From Plutella xylostella (lineage: Eukaryota; Arthropoda; Insecta; Lepidoptera; Plutellidae): a stretch of 64,000 nucleotides of DNA. Numbering within the stretch: the stretch's first letter is position 1; every line of letters starts with the position of its first letter. A program made the translations under genes and the position numbers. The notes beneath the pieces were generated by a model that did not search any database, had not been told where the DNA came from, and was given only the letters and a program-made list of their open reading frames with translations. The stretch is taken from NCBI RefSeq assembly GCF_932276165.1, contig NC_064002.1:4650001-4714000 (forward strand), in the 5' to 3' direction. Shown here piece after piece: positions 54,684 through 64,000 of this stretch.

Positions 54684-57600
54684 CCTACCGTCTCATCACA
54701 TGGAGATCTACACGGCTCTCTATAGCAATGCAGACCCCTTAAAGTGCACAAACATATGTACTCACGCTCAAAGAATGCAGCGCAAGTCTCAGGGCACCAC
54801 TCCCCTTTCCATGGCACCATATACTGAGCAGCAGCTTGCGTCGTCTTCCCATAGGAACTTGCCAACAACTGCAGCTCATACCGCCCACTTGGCAGAGCGC
54901 GTGTGACTCTGTACGGGCCGCGCATGCCGTGATCCATCTTCCCAGTAGCCTGCGAAAACTTAATCACAAAGACCAAATCGTTCACATTAAACACCCTTGG
55001 AGGGCATCTGTTACGGTTCACATACTGGTCCTGTCGAGATTGGTTTCGTCTCAACAGATCACTCGCTCGGGCTCGGCGTAACTCCCTTTGGGCTTCCCGA
55101 TTTGGTTGTTCGCCTTCGAATGAAATGTCACGGACTAGTGACCTGATGACAGGGGTCGCTGCGTCTGCACCCACCAATAGGTTTAGTGGCGAGGCCTGGG
55201 TCGTCTTCTGCTTGGTCACGTTTATGGTCAGCTGCAGTCTCCACAGCGTCTCAGACCAGGCCGCCCCTTTGTGGTTGGTCTCGATGCGGAGTAGGTTGAG
55301 AACTGTGCGGGCATACCTCTCAACTTGCCCATTTGATTGGTGCATCTCTGCCGTTATCAGGTGTATCTCTGACCCTATCTCTTTTACAAAATCTAGAAAC
55401 CTAGCAGACTGATACATTCTACCTCTATCTGTTACAATGAGTTTTGGTGCACCAAACAATGAAACTGCATTTGTAAACACACGTAAAAGTTCCTCAACAT
55501 CCTGCCTATAAATTGGGTAAAGCAACGTGTACTTAGTAAATGCATCCACAATAAGTAGTACGAACTTAAAACCATTCGATTCGGGAAGAGGACCCAGTAC
55601 ATCTGAATGCAGCACTGAAAAGGGCTGATCAGGTTTTTCCCATGAAGTTATATTTTGCTGTTGGGACCTAGGTACACGTTTCTTCGAAATACAAATCAAA
55701 CAGTGCTCAATGTATTTTTTAACAAACTGTCTTAGGCCTGGGAACCAAAAGTGTTTTAATACTAAATCCAGGGTTTTGTCGTAGCCAATGTGATTGTGCT
55801 CATCGTGAAACACGCGAAGTAAGCTAAGTCTATGACCGCGAGGAACATAACAAAGGAGTCGCGACTGTTCGCCTACTGGCGAGTACTTGTAATACAGAAG
55901 ATCATTTTTCTCAACATAGCGATTGGGGTCCAGGCCACCCTCTCTAAGTTTCTCGAGGAGGTCTCGCGTTTCATTATCTGCAGCTTGTGCTATTTGGGCC
56001 CAATTGCGATGTTGAGTCACATTCAGTACTTCGCGAACGGGGTTCCTACTCAGGTAATCGGCATGTGACATCATCGTTCCCTTTCGGTATTCCATATCAA
56101 GAGTAAAGTCCTGGAGATAGATCCACCAGCGGACCACTCTCGGAAGCAGGTCCTTTTTACGTTCGGTTGATTTGAGAGCATTGCAGTCTGTAATAAGTTT
56201 AAATTGAAGCCCAATCAAATAGTGTCGAAAGTTCTGCAATGCTTTCACAACAGCCAACGTCTCTAATTCATATGAGTGATACCTACTCTCTGCGCCTTGA
56301 GTGGTCCGGCTGAAGTAGGCTACAACTCTTTTGTTACCGTCCGGGTGGGTTTGCAAGAGAACCGCGCCGTACCCAACGCTACTCGCATCAGTATGCACCT
56401 CCGTAGGTAATTTTGGATCAAAGATAGCTAAGACAGGCTCGTTAGTTAAAATTGAAATTATTTCCTGTCGCACTTTCTCCTGTTCGGTACCCCACTTAAA
56501 CTGTGCGCCCTTTTTGGTTAGTTGGGAGATGGGAAACGTTTTTGTCGCGTATCCCTCGATATACTTCCGGAAATAACCAGCTAGCCCTAAGAACTGCCTG
56601 ACCTGTTTTACGTTCTCCGGAGCGGGTGAATTTACCAGTGCTTGAATCTTATGAGGACTCGGCCTAACCTGACCTTGACTTATTATTCGCCCAAGATATT
56701 CGACTTCGGTGGTTAGAAAGACACATTTTCGTAAATTTATCGAAAACCCTGCCTCGGTTAAGGTGGCGAGTACTTTCCTCAGCAACTCTATCCCCTCGTC
56801 TATTGTGGTACTCATCAGCAGCACGTCATCAATGTAAACCAGGACTTGTCCCGCGTCTATAAATTTGCGCAATGTTTTATTAATAATCCTTTGGTACACG
56901 ATTGGCGAATTTGAGAGTCCATAGGGCATTTTTAAATATTCGTAGTGCCCCTCGGGTGTGACGAATGCTGTCCGATGTATGGATTCATCACTGATCCTTA
57001 TTTGGTGAAAACCCGAAGCCATATCAAGTGAGGAGTATCGCGTTATATTTTTATCACCTAGGCGGTCGATGTGATCGTCGATCAACGGTAACGGATATCG
57101 CTCTTTGACAGTCACTCTATTTAAAGCGCGGAAGTCGACGCAGAGACGGTCCGACCCGTCCTTCTTCTTCACGAGGATAATAGGACTAGAGTACTCTGAC
57201 TGCGATTCCCTGATAATGTTCTTTTGTAGAAGATCATTGATGATTTCGCGAACCTTGAGTTTTTCAGCGATCGATAATTTGTAAGGCCGATAGGTGACGG
57301 GTACATCACTAGTTACATTGATATGCATTTCGCCCGTGGTCACAGTAGTGGTTGCTGTGCCTGTTATAAAGAAATCCGCAAAATCATCAATTACCTTCAT
57401 GAGATAATCACGCTCGGTACCTTTTAGCGGGGTAGTTATAAGTGCTTCGGTATCTTTTGTCACGGTGAAAACGTGGGCATTTTTATCACTGACAGGCGTA
57501 CGAGTTAGGTATTGGCAGTCTTTAGTTCTAACGTAGGTAATACCATCCCTATTTAAAATGTCGGTTCCGATGATTAAGGGTGTTTTCATAAACGTGGCTG

Positions 57601-57859
57601 GCACCACTATAAAATCAGCTTCTATCGCAATGTTGGCAAATTGGACCGTAAGAGTTGTGCATGACGTGGCTACAATTTCATGGTTACTAATGCCACTTAA
57701 CACGCACCTAGTAGGCTTTAATGTAGGATTCAGATGTTTTATTACGTCCGATGATACGAGAGAAACATCAAGTGCCCCACTGTCTATTAATACGTCGACC
57801 GGTACGCCTTGAATTACAGCGGTAGTTATGTCGTTTGTTTTTCCGTGGAATCCTGACAA
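54656..57859 (-). CDS. Gypsy Pol polyprotein (PR-RT-RNaseH-IN), via -1 frameshift
   Basis: 1067 codons open from the frameshift site. Protease has LIDSGA (D26). RT has motif A LDMASGFHQI (D279) and YIDD at 342-345. RNase H carries HTDAS (D491), E531-533, ITDC (D558) and HADYLS (D601). Integrase has the HHCC zinc domain (two His near 686-690, C720, C723) and the triad D753, D811, E847 with the 35-residue spacing, followed by HQSNGQVERY context. No ATG opens the frame: the first codon after the gag slip is TTG at 57859, exactly where a -1 shift on the heptamer would enter. No env follows. All motifs are intact. Confidence 0.92.
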   Translation of the reverse strand: MSGFHGKTNDITTAVIQGVPVDVLIDSGALDVSLVSSDVIKHLNPTLKPTRCVLSGISNHEIVATSCTTLTVQFANIAIEADFIVVPATFMKTPLIIGTDILNRDGITYVRTKDCQYLTRTPVSDKNAHVFTVTKDTEALITTPLKGTERDYLMKVIDDFADFFITGTATTTVTTGEMHINVTSDVPVTYRPYKLSIAEKLKVREIINDLLQKNIIRESQSEYSSPIILVKKKDGSDRLCVDFRALNRVTVKERYPLPLIDDHIDRLGDKNITRYSSLDMASGFHQIRISDESIHRTAFVTPEGHYEYLKMPYGLSNSPIVYQRIINKTLRKFIDAGQVLVYIDDVLLMSTTIDEGIELLRKVLATLTEAGFSINLRKCVFLTTEVEYLGRIISQGQVRPSPHKIQALVNSPAPENVKQVRQFLGLAGYFRKYIEGYATKTFPISQLTKKGAQFKWGTEQEKVRQEIISILTNEPVLAIFDPKLPTEVHTDASSVGYGAVLLQTHPDGNKRVVAYFSRTTQGAESRYHSYELETLAVVKALQNFRHYLIGLQFKLITDCNALKSTERKKDLLPRVVRWWIYLQDFTLDMEYRKGTMMSHADYLSRNPVREVLNVTQHRNWAQIAQAADNETRDLLEKLREGGLDPNRYVEKNDLLYYKYSPVGEQSRLLCYVPRGHRLSLLRVFHDEHNHIGYDKTLDLVLKHFWFPGLRQFVKKYIEHCLICISKKRVPRSQQQNITSWEKPDQPFSVLHSDVLGPLPESNGFKFVLLIVDAFTKYTLLYPIYRQDVEELLRVFTNAVSLFGAPKLIVTDRGRMYQSARFLDFVKEIGSEIHLITAEMHQSNGQVERYARTVLNLLRIETNHKGAAWSETLWRLQLTINVTKQKTTQASPLNLLVGADAATPVIRSLVRDISFEGEQPNREAQRELRRARASDLLRRNQSRQDQYVNRNRCPPRVFNVNDLVFVIKFSQATGKMDHGMRGPYRVTRALPSGRYELQLLASSYGKTTQAAAQYMVPWKGEWCPETCAAFFEREYICLCTLRGLHCYREPCRSPCDETVGGLRDAYVR

Positions 57860-58959
57860 AAATTTACATTCCGATTGTTATGCTGACCTTGAGGGCCAGT
57901 CGATCTTTCTTTCGCAAAACAAACACTCTCCGTGTGCCCTATCTTTTTACAAAACGTGCAGGTCGGAGCACCAGGCCGTGCTTTGAAGGTCGATTCTGAC
58001 GGCTTAAACCTCTTGGGACAGTTATGAGAGAGGTGGCCATGCCCCTTGCAGTTAAAACAGATTTTACGTTGGCTCTGATCCGCATGTTCTGTACCACGTT
58101 TTCGTGATGGATGGTCCGTCTTTGTTTTAATGAAAATAGCCTTGTTTTGCTCTGGTTTTACATAAATAGACAGAAAAGACACAAGTTTTTCCGAAGAAAG
58201 TTCGGCGTTCGCTGCCGCTGCTCGCACCTGTGCATCTTCTATTCCACGGATAACAATCTGTGTTACTAACTCGTCGGGAAGTCCTTTAATTATATATAGG
58301 CGTAACAAAGTACGACGCGCGTATTCCGCGTATGAACTAAACTTACTAGAAGTCGTGCACATTGTCTCGAATAGTATCGTCGCGTAGTCAAGTTTACGAG
58401 AACAAAGCGGCTTAAATTCCCGCTTGAAGCTGCTCCACGATCTATCGGTCGATACCCATTCGTTTAGCCAAGTTCTAGCGTCACCTTTTAAACACCCTGC
58501 TACACGTGATAAGCATTCTTTGTCATCCCAGCGATTAGCTAGTTGCGCGCGGTCCACTTCATCACACCAAGAGTCCACGTCATGAATTGACGGGTCAAAG
58601 TTTGACACATAGTAATGTGAACGTCCCGGGTTTACAAATTGAAACGCGTCAACAATCGCTTGAGTAACCGACGAGGCCGATGGGTCTGGTTGTGAGATGG
58701 GGGTAGAAGTGAATTTACTTTCTATCATTTCGAGCCGAGACAAAATCGTATCGAGTGTTCGCGATTCTACGGGAACAGGATTAGGTGTCGCGCTAACGTA
58801 TGACGCAGGTGGCGACGTCACAGGGGATCGAACCCTGGAGGGTGTACGTTCATAACGATGACGTGATCTACGTGAATGTTTTCGCGACCGATCGCGCCTT
58901 CGTTCTCGTCGGTGCGACCTGCTGCGCGATCTACTCCGCGAACTATGCGTGTTAGGCAT
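57826..58959 (-). CDS. Gypsy Gag polyprotein
   Basis: The start is taken at ATG 58959 (MPNTHSSRS...), which is inside the element. The longer frame to 59109 runs into the LTR and is less likely. The N-terminus is a striking Arg/Ser-rich tract (RSRSRSHRRERRRDRS), resembling RS domains of splicing factors. A capsid-like core follows (YVSNFDPSIHDVDSWCDEV, CLKGDARTWLNEW). Two CCHC knuckles, CFNCKGHGHLSHNC and CTFCKKIGHTESVC, lie near the C-terminus. The stop overlaps pol by about 34 bases. Confidence 0.9.
   Translation of the reverse strand: MPNTHSSRSRSRSRSHRRERRRDRSRKHSRRSRHRYERTPSRVRSPVTSPPASYVSATPNPVPVESRTLDTILSRLEMIESKFTSTPISQPDPSASSVTQAIVDAFQFVNPGRSHYYVSNFDPSIHDVDSWCDEVDRAQLANRWDDKECLSRVAGCLKGDARTWLNEWVSTDRSWSSFKREFKPLCSRKLDYATILFETMCTTSSKFSSYAEYARRTLLRLYIIKGLPDELVTQIVIRGIEDAQVRAAAANAELSSEKLVSFLSIYVKPEQNKAIFIKTKTDHPSRKRGTEHADQSQRKICFNCKGHGHLSHNCPKRFKPSESTFKARPGAPTCTFCKKIGHTESVCFAKERSTGPQGQHNNRNVNFCQDSTEKQTT
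57859..57865 (-). promoter_or_regulatory. -1 ribosomal slippery heptamer A AAT TTT
   Basis: In the gag frame the codons GTA AAT TTT TGT contain A AAT TTT, a canonical X XXY YYZ site. Slipping back one base makes the next codon the TTG at 57859, the first of the pol open frame. Downstream structure was not modelled. Confidence 0.85.
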
Positions 58960-59065
58960 GATTGTTTTGTACAGAAAAAATTGTGAAAAACACACAAGTT
59001 GGCAACGATAAAGTTCCTCTGTTTTTAAATCAAAATTGCTCAAGAAACGTAGATGTGGGTGTTGG

Positions 59066-59084
59066 ATTGGAATCCTACTTCTGA
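59066..59084 (-). other. Gypsy primer-binding site, tRNA-Leu-like
   Basis: Directly inside the 5' LTR the minus strand reads TCAGAAGTAGGATTCCAAT. TCAGAAGT-GGGAT matches the acceptor end of an insect tRNA-Leu without the terminal TGGTG. This offset primer use is known for mdg3-like elements. One mismatch at position 9. Confidence 0.55.
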
Positions 59085-59393
59085 TGTAAGGGCAGAAAGG
59101 AAATTGCAATTAAAAAAAAAGAATTATTTATTAACCTAAAAACTAATCACATGTATTTACAAAAATTATAACTAAACTTAACAAACTAACAGAGGAACAG
59201 AATTATTACCAATTATACAAATCAACAATAGAAATTAAAGAAAGACACAAATACCGAACAGCAGATTACACCACGAGCAGAGCTTCCGCACGCCACCGAG
59301 TCCAGCCGAGAAAAGAGGCCTGCGCCACCGTTCGCTGCGCTTTTATAGGGAACGCCCGGCCTTTGCTCCTACGTAGGGTAGTAGGATCCAACA
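59085..59393 (-). repeat. Gypsy 5' LTR (element sense) with TATA box
   Basis: 309 bp, about 97 percent identical to the other LTR by eye. TATAAAAG complement at 59340-59347. Transcription would run leftward into gag. Confidence 0.92.
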
Positions 59394-59397
59394 ATAT

Positions 59398-60740
59398 CAT
59401 AATTATTTTTGCACATTTCACACTCAGAAACCTATTTTTATAAAGAGACCAATTTCAAAAATTATTTCATTCTATTCAAGTTCCCGTTATGCCGAAGTAA
59501 CATAAAATACTTTTTAGCCAAGAATTCCCACGGAAACACTTTAAAAATCAATTTTTAGCTCGAGGGTAACATCTAGTACAGTAGAAAGACTTGATCTTTC
59601 AGCACCTATATCTTCGTTCTCCCATGTCTCATAATAATAAAATTAATACCAGTATATGCTGTAGTCACGGACTACACATCAGTGTATGTTTCATCAATGG
59701 CCGCTCTGGGTCATGGCGCCATAGAGAAATGGCCATTCTCCTTTGTAAGTTTACGGTTTTTTTTTGTTTTAACGGGGTTGGCTAACTGGGTTGAAATTGG
59801 GTCTGAATCAGTTTTTTTAAATTATGCTCATAGGAAAAAAACAAATTAAAAATGAAAAATTTAATACCTCGTTTAATTTCCAGAAAAATTAGATATTTGA
59901 AGAAGGTCGTGATGAGGTTTTCGCTTAAATCAGTCTCACAGTACGATAAAGGGATCCCCTGACTCCACTTTTAATCGTATTTTAATAAACGCTAATTTAT
60001 TCAATATAATTTCTCTTTGTTGGCGTGTCATGATAATGAACAGAAAATGGAATATTGATGCTATCGAGATCGAACTCTCATTTTGGCAAAATTGCTGTAA
60101 TTAAAATATCAATTTGCAGGGAAAAAATCATTTTTTTGGAAGTACACATAGATATGAATTTCTAGAAAAGATTTTATTTCATTGGTATCAGAAAAACCTA
60201 GCTGAACAAAAAAAGAACTGAATCTGTTTAGTTTTCATTTTTGCACGAGTTTACGCGAATACACAGTATAACAAACTTATGATAACGAGTAACGAATCTT
60301 CTATGATTATGGCTCTTAATATTTTTAATAATATGTACCTATGTATAAGATTCGCAGGGTATTTTATGTAAGTACATACTTTTACTTAGACCGTGAAAAT
60401 CATAGCTAAATGAATAATAGAATAATTCGAAAAATCATAGAAAGCAGTAATAAATTAAGCATAAACTCTAAATATGAATATATATTTTTTTCATCTGATA
60501 TATGTAGCTGCAACTACTCCTGTCGGAGATATTTCAACGCATATATCGGTATATATAGTAACGAACGAGTGGCTACGCCGTAGCAAGCAATTTAACTAAC
60601 AGTGCTACGCTTTTATTTTAGTAGTTTTTATAAGCTTACAAATATAGATTCCCAGATACTGACAGTCAGTGAGTAAGCTTTTTTTTAATTATTTTTTTAT
60701 CGTCCACTTTAGTTAATACACTTAACTTACAGTTAAATTA
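59398..60740. other. Intergenic, no gene seen
   Basis: AT-rich. Short frames such as 59591-59785 have no recognised domain. Confidence 0.4.
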
Positions 60741-60825
60741 TATTACAACTAAAGATAAAGATAAAGATAAAGAAACATTTATTCGACACATAGACAGCAA
60801 CAACAACAAAAAGAAAAACTTATAA
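60741..60825 (-). repeat. LINE-like 3' tail with TTTATC repeats
   Basis: The minus strand reads TCGAATAAATGTTTC followed by four TTTATC-type repeats (60748-60772), the kind of end left by a 5'-truncated LINE. No coding part is recognised. It is cut by the MITE that begins at 60826. Confidence 0.5.
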
Positions 60826-61054
60826 ACTCACGGGCAATGAAAAAGTTCCACTGACAAAATGCCGACACCAAACGACCATTTTTTTCCAACATTTAATTTA
60901 TAATTTGAACAAAATATTACCGTTTTAGTTGGTAATATCTTGATTCTCTATTTAATATACTTCAATGTTGCATAAGGCATTAAGCCTAGCCTTTACCGTT
61001 TAGGAGTAATTCGGTGATTTTCTCAGTGGAACCTTTTCTTTGTCCGTGAGTGTA
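60826..61054. mobile_element. MITE, ACTCACGGGCAATG family, full copy
   Basis: The left ACTCACGGGCAATGAAAAAG is matched by the inverted right TTTTCTTTGTCCGTGAGTG. The interior of about 180 bp is AT-rich. Other members or fragments are at 20587, 30843, 48523 and 62817. Confidence 0.75.
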
Positions 61055-61252
61055 TTTCCCTATAAAAAACGCGGGTACCAAACCACCTTAATAAGGTGGC
61101 TCACTTATGCGCACTTTTTTCCAACCTTCTTATTGAGGAGGCGTGACATACGAGAGGTGAAATACTATGCAATCAGAAAGAATTAAAATTCTACTACGTC
61201 TCGAAGCCTGGTCCACCTGGTTCGAAAAGGTTAAGAAGCACCATAAGTACTA

Positions 61253-61407
61253 TAAGGCGGCCCCTAGAAGATCAATATTGACAATTGTGCAATATAATTC
61301 ATCTTCTAGGGTTAATATTGAAGATTGCGCAAACGTCATTTGGATTAAAAACTTATTGCACAATAAATACATTGCACAATATTATTGTAGGTCTAGGGTC
61401 CGCCTAA
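61253..61407. mobile_element. 149-bp TIR element with TAA target duplication
   Basis: GGCGGCCCCTAGAAGATC at the left, inverted GGCGGACCCTAGACCTAC at the right; element 61256-61404, TAA at 61253-61255 and 61405-61407. The inner motif ATTGTGCAATA recurs. A 92-codon open frame (61167-61445) runs straight through the element and is not a gene. Confidence 0.85.
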
Positions 61408-62816
61408 CACTCGGTATTTATATGGTAAGATTTCCAAAAATATAAGTAGGTAACAAAGGTGTAAAGTAAGTTGCGAACGCATTTACAAAGGAGGCGAGAA
61501 CTTCGTCGCAGCCCACGGGAATGTCACAAGAGAGCCGTTTGAATAAACTTGCCCACTGATTTATGTGGAAACTTAACAGACTTCACACCTAAATGTGTCC
61601 TTTTGTACAGCCAAAGTGACTACTGTTTATAGTAGGTACTCAGCGCCGGTTTCCGAAAACTTGGGAAATGTTAAGCATGGATTAGGTAATAAATATTTGG
61701 CCAAAGTTATAAAAATATATTTTGTGGATTTAACAAACCCAACGAAATAATATTTTTACAATAAGCAAATAGGTATTATTAAAATTATATGTCACAAAAA
61801 ATATATATGAGAAAAATTGTGAATGACAGGCTGACCGCTTCAACTTTGAGAGATATGTCATATTATTATGTACCTCATTTTACATTAGAATACAGCATAA
61901 TTTATTGTGTTTAATTCTTTTATTTTACTATTTTCTGCGTTTTGTTTAAGTTAAATCCTGATTAACTTTTTAGTTTTGTTTAGGAAACTAGCTTTCAATA
62001 CTCTCGAGTGCTATCCGTTTTTCTTGTCAGCGTGTGCTGTAGATCTTTGTTTATTGAAGTAGGTAAGTGAATAAAATAAAAAGCCTATAAAATAACTTAT
62101 TCTCACGTGTTTAATATTATTATATCCAACATACAGGACATATTTATCCGCTAGTGAGAGTATGTCGGGAATACTCAGGAATCAGACACAATTTATACCT
62201 AAAAGGAAGTTTTCTGTCAGCGCTTATTATTACATATAAAAAAGACAAAAGTAAATCTGAAGATGGTGATCATGCAAAATTGTGATAGTAGGAGTGTAGC
62301 GCACGTTAATAATGCTACAGGTTTTGGCTCGTACGATTTTATCTATTGCAGCTTCTGAGTTCACAATAATTAAAAACCTTAATGGATTTTAAAATAAAAT
62401 ACCTAACACCATAAAACACCGTTAACAACACATTACACAGAAACTCTGCTATGCTAAAAACTCTTGGCAAAAACTAGAAATACACTTATGTAAATACAAA
62501 CTGGGTCCGACACAACATCTGCATAGCCCGTGACCATCACATTGGATTCTGTTTAAGTTGCAAATTTATGCGAGGACAGCGCCGCATGTCCAAATGTCTC
62601 CATTTAAAAGACGTGATCGAAATCCGATGTTGGAGTCAATTATGTAATAAGTATAATATTTTACAGCCTACAGTTACGTAGTTTCAATAAAGAAAGGAAT
62701 TTTGAATGTGTTCTCGGAGCTCGATAAATTCACAGGGTGAGAAAATCATGGTCGGCCTTCTGCTAAATATGGCGACCAAGCGCTAATGGCAATCACCTAG
62801 ATTGAAAGGAAAATAG
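61408..62816. other. Intergenic, no gene seen
   Basis: AT-rich noncoding DNA with no supported feature. Confidence 0.4.
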
Positions 62817-63055
62817 ACTCACGGGCAATGAAAAAGTTCCAGTAAGAAAAGCACCAAATTACTCTCAAACGGAAAAAACCTAGCTTAATGATGCCTTCTG
62901 CAATCTGAGCATATTTAACATCTCTTTAGGATATTAACAACTAATAACGATACTATTTCTTTCAAATATTTAATTGATGTTTGAAAAATTGGGGTCGTTT
63001 CGTGTTGGTATTTTATGTGTGGAACTTTTTTATTGTTTCTGTTTTTTATTGTTCA
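62817..63055. mobile_element. MITE, ACTCACGGGCAATG family, diverged copy
   Basis: Left end ACTCACGGGCAATGAAAAAG is intact. The right end (TGGAACTTTTTTATTGTT...) is duplicated and decayed. Lies 1.8 kb from the other copy and in the same orientation. Confidence 0.65.
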
Positions 63056-63063
63056 GTGTGTCA

Positions 63064-63140
63064 AATAAATGTTTCTTTCTTTCTTTCTTTCTTTCTTTCG
63101 AATCGGCACTGCAATCATAAGCCATTGCAGTGCCGGTTCG
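63064..63140. repeat. TTTC microsatellite beside a perfect-type palindrome
   Basis: AATAAATGTTTC leads into about seven TTTC units (63071-63099). The arms CGAATCGGCACTGCAAT (63100-63116) and ATTGCAGTGCCGGTTCG (63124-63140) then form a hairpin with one mismatch and a 7-base loop. Confidence 0.8.
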
Positions 63141-63920
63141 AACAACCTATCAGAACAGATATCAATCTACTGTTTGACTGCCTACTCGTATTGTAAGTCA
63201 AACCTGAAGATGCCAGTGGTACCTAAACACACACCTAAAACCTGTAATTGCACTAAAGACCTATCGAAAAGTTAAAAAAAAACAAAATTTATAAAGTAAT
63301 CGGAGTCAGTAAGTATTTAACTATTCTATTATGGATGGATGCTGCTTATTCATTCAATGGGAAATAGGTGGATTTATTTTAATGAAATTTGGTAAGTAAG
63401 TATGAAGTGGCATCCCTTTTTATACGGGAATTCCCATTGTAGAATATTATAGCTCGCGGACACTAGCTAGTTTTTAACACTTTTCTAAAGCAATAAAAAT
63501 TATGTTTTACTTTTTTAACCAAAACACTTTGAAAATATTCGATCGAATCGGAAGAAACTGGATCAAACCAGCAATAAATGTATGGGAATAGCATGAGCGA
63601 ATCAGAAATCTAAATTCGTCCAACCGGGCACGGGCGGCGGTGGCGGCCGCGCTGTACATAATTCATCGTATCTTTCTTTAACCATGACAATTCAACCGCA
63701 GATTTTACGACAGCTATGAAAAAGGTCTGTATGTATATTTGAGGAGTCTGCTCGTGAACCGAAATCAAATATTAAATACGTGGACTTCGAAGTCGGCCGA
63801 GTTCAAAGATTTCTTTATGCACACGTATTTTATCGTTTACGTGTTGCTTCAATGTTTGTTTTGACGGTAATGACATTATTGTTGACATAGTTGGTTAGGC
63901 GAACGGACAGATAATTTAAA
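63141..63920. other. Intergenic, no gene seen
   Basis: No recognised coding or repeat sequence. A CG-rich spot at 63625-63650 is short. Confidence 0.4.
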
Positions 63921-64000
63921 TAAAAAACCAATGTAGTTATTTATATACACTTTATTGCACACAAAAAACAATTTTTACACAGAAGCATTTTAAAAAACAT
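63921..64000 (-). other. Possible 3' end of a minus-strand transcript leaving the window
   Basis: The minus strand has AATAAAGTG (complement of TTTATT at 63951-63956) preceded by AT-rich sequence and followed by ATAACTACATTGG. This would fit a poly(A) signal of a gene or retroelement lying beyond 64000. There is no coding evidence inside the window. Confidence 0.3.

Larger units (their letters stand above)
53768..59397 (-). mobile_element. Apparently complete Ty3/gypsy LTR retrotransposon
   Basis: LTRs at 53772-54082 (311 bp) and 59085-59393 (309 bp) begin TGTTGG and end TTACA in element sense. They differ at roughly eight positions including one 2-bp indel. The 4-bp duplication ATAT flanks the element, a target also used by some Drosophila gypsy-group elements. 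It encodes gag and pol in overlapping frames with no premature stops, and no env. Fully on the minus strand. Potentially competent, given the intact ORFs and similar LTRs. Confidence 0.93.

Noticed and set aside
58960..59109. Upstream extension of gypsy Gag to the first ATG at 59109
   Set aside because: That start lies inside the LTR. ATG 58959 gives a Gag starting within the element body.
61167..61445. 92-codon open frame beginning with ATG
   Set aside because: It runs through a MITE with a TAA target duplication, so more than half of it is transposon.

Overview
The window is an insect nuclear genome segment, most likely from a moth or butterfly. The reasons are AT-rich intergenic DNA dense in short tRNA-headed SINEs and small inverted-repeat elements, interspersed repeats of types common in Lepidoptera (for example the one opening TACTAGCTGTTGCCCGCGAG), and a single intron-rich host gene of a known insect family. 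Nothing bacterial or viral-genomic is present.

Only one host gene can be supported: a six-exon member of the beaten path (beat) family on the plus strand, with CDS exons at 29111-29150, 33396-33601, 35934-36069, 36543-36673, 36965-37169 and 42349-42437. They join in frame with GT/AG borders into a 268-residue protein with a secretion signal, two immunoglobulin-like domains and a hydrophobic C-terminus. Intron 2 holds a 42-bp near copy of the start of exon 2 beside a tandem repeat. Intron 5 holds an antisense BEL/Pao LTR retrotransposon.

The rest is mobile DNA. Four large retroelements all lie on the minus strand: a damaged LINE (about 6063-9302); a BEL/Pao element with indistinguishable 471-bp LTRs and a GTATC target duplication but no reverse transcriptase, RNase H or integrase (37476-41247); a nearly intact CR1-type LINE with a PHD-like ORF1 and a single frameshift (about 49008-53160); and a Ty3/gypsy element that looks complete (53772-59393), with ATAT target duplication and a canonical -1 slippery heptamer between gag and pol. 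Around them are at least three tRNA-derived SINE families, RTE-type LINE 3' ends, at least four TIR elements with 3-bp TAA/TTA target duplications, several foldback families, and a 41-bp minisatellite at 3110-3425.

Layout: 1-6062 intergenic with minisatellite, SINEs and a MITE; 6063-9302 LINE; 9303-28850 intergenic with many MITEs and SINEs; 28850-42600 beat gene with nested elements; 42600-49007 intergenic; 49008-53160 LINE; 53772-59393 gypsy; 59398-64000 intergenic with MITEs and, at the right edge, a possible 3' end of a minus-strand transcript. I found no convincing new multigene system. The strongest leads are the partial exon copy in beat, the non-autonomous BEL element, the gag-pol frameshift site and the modular SINEs.
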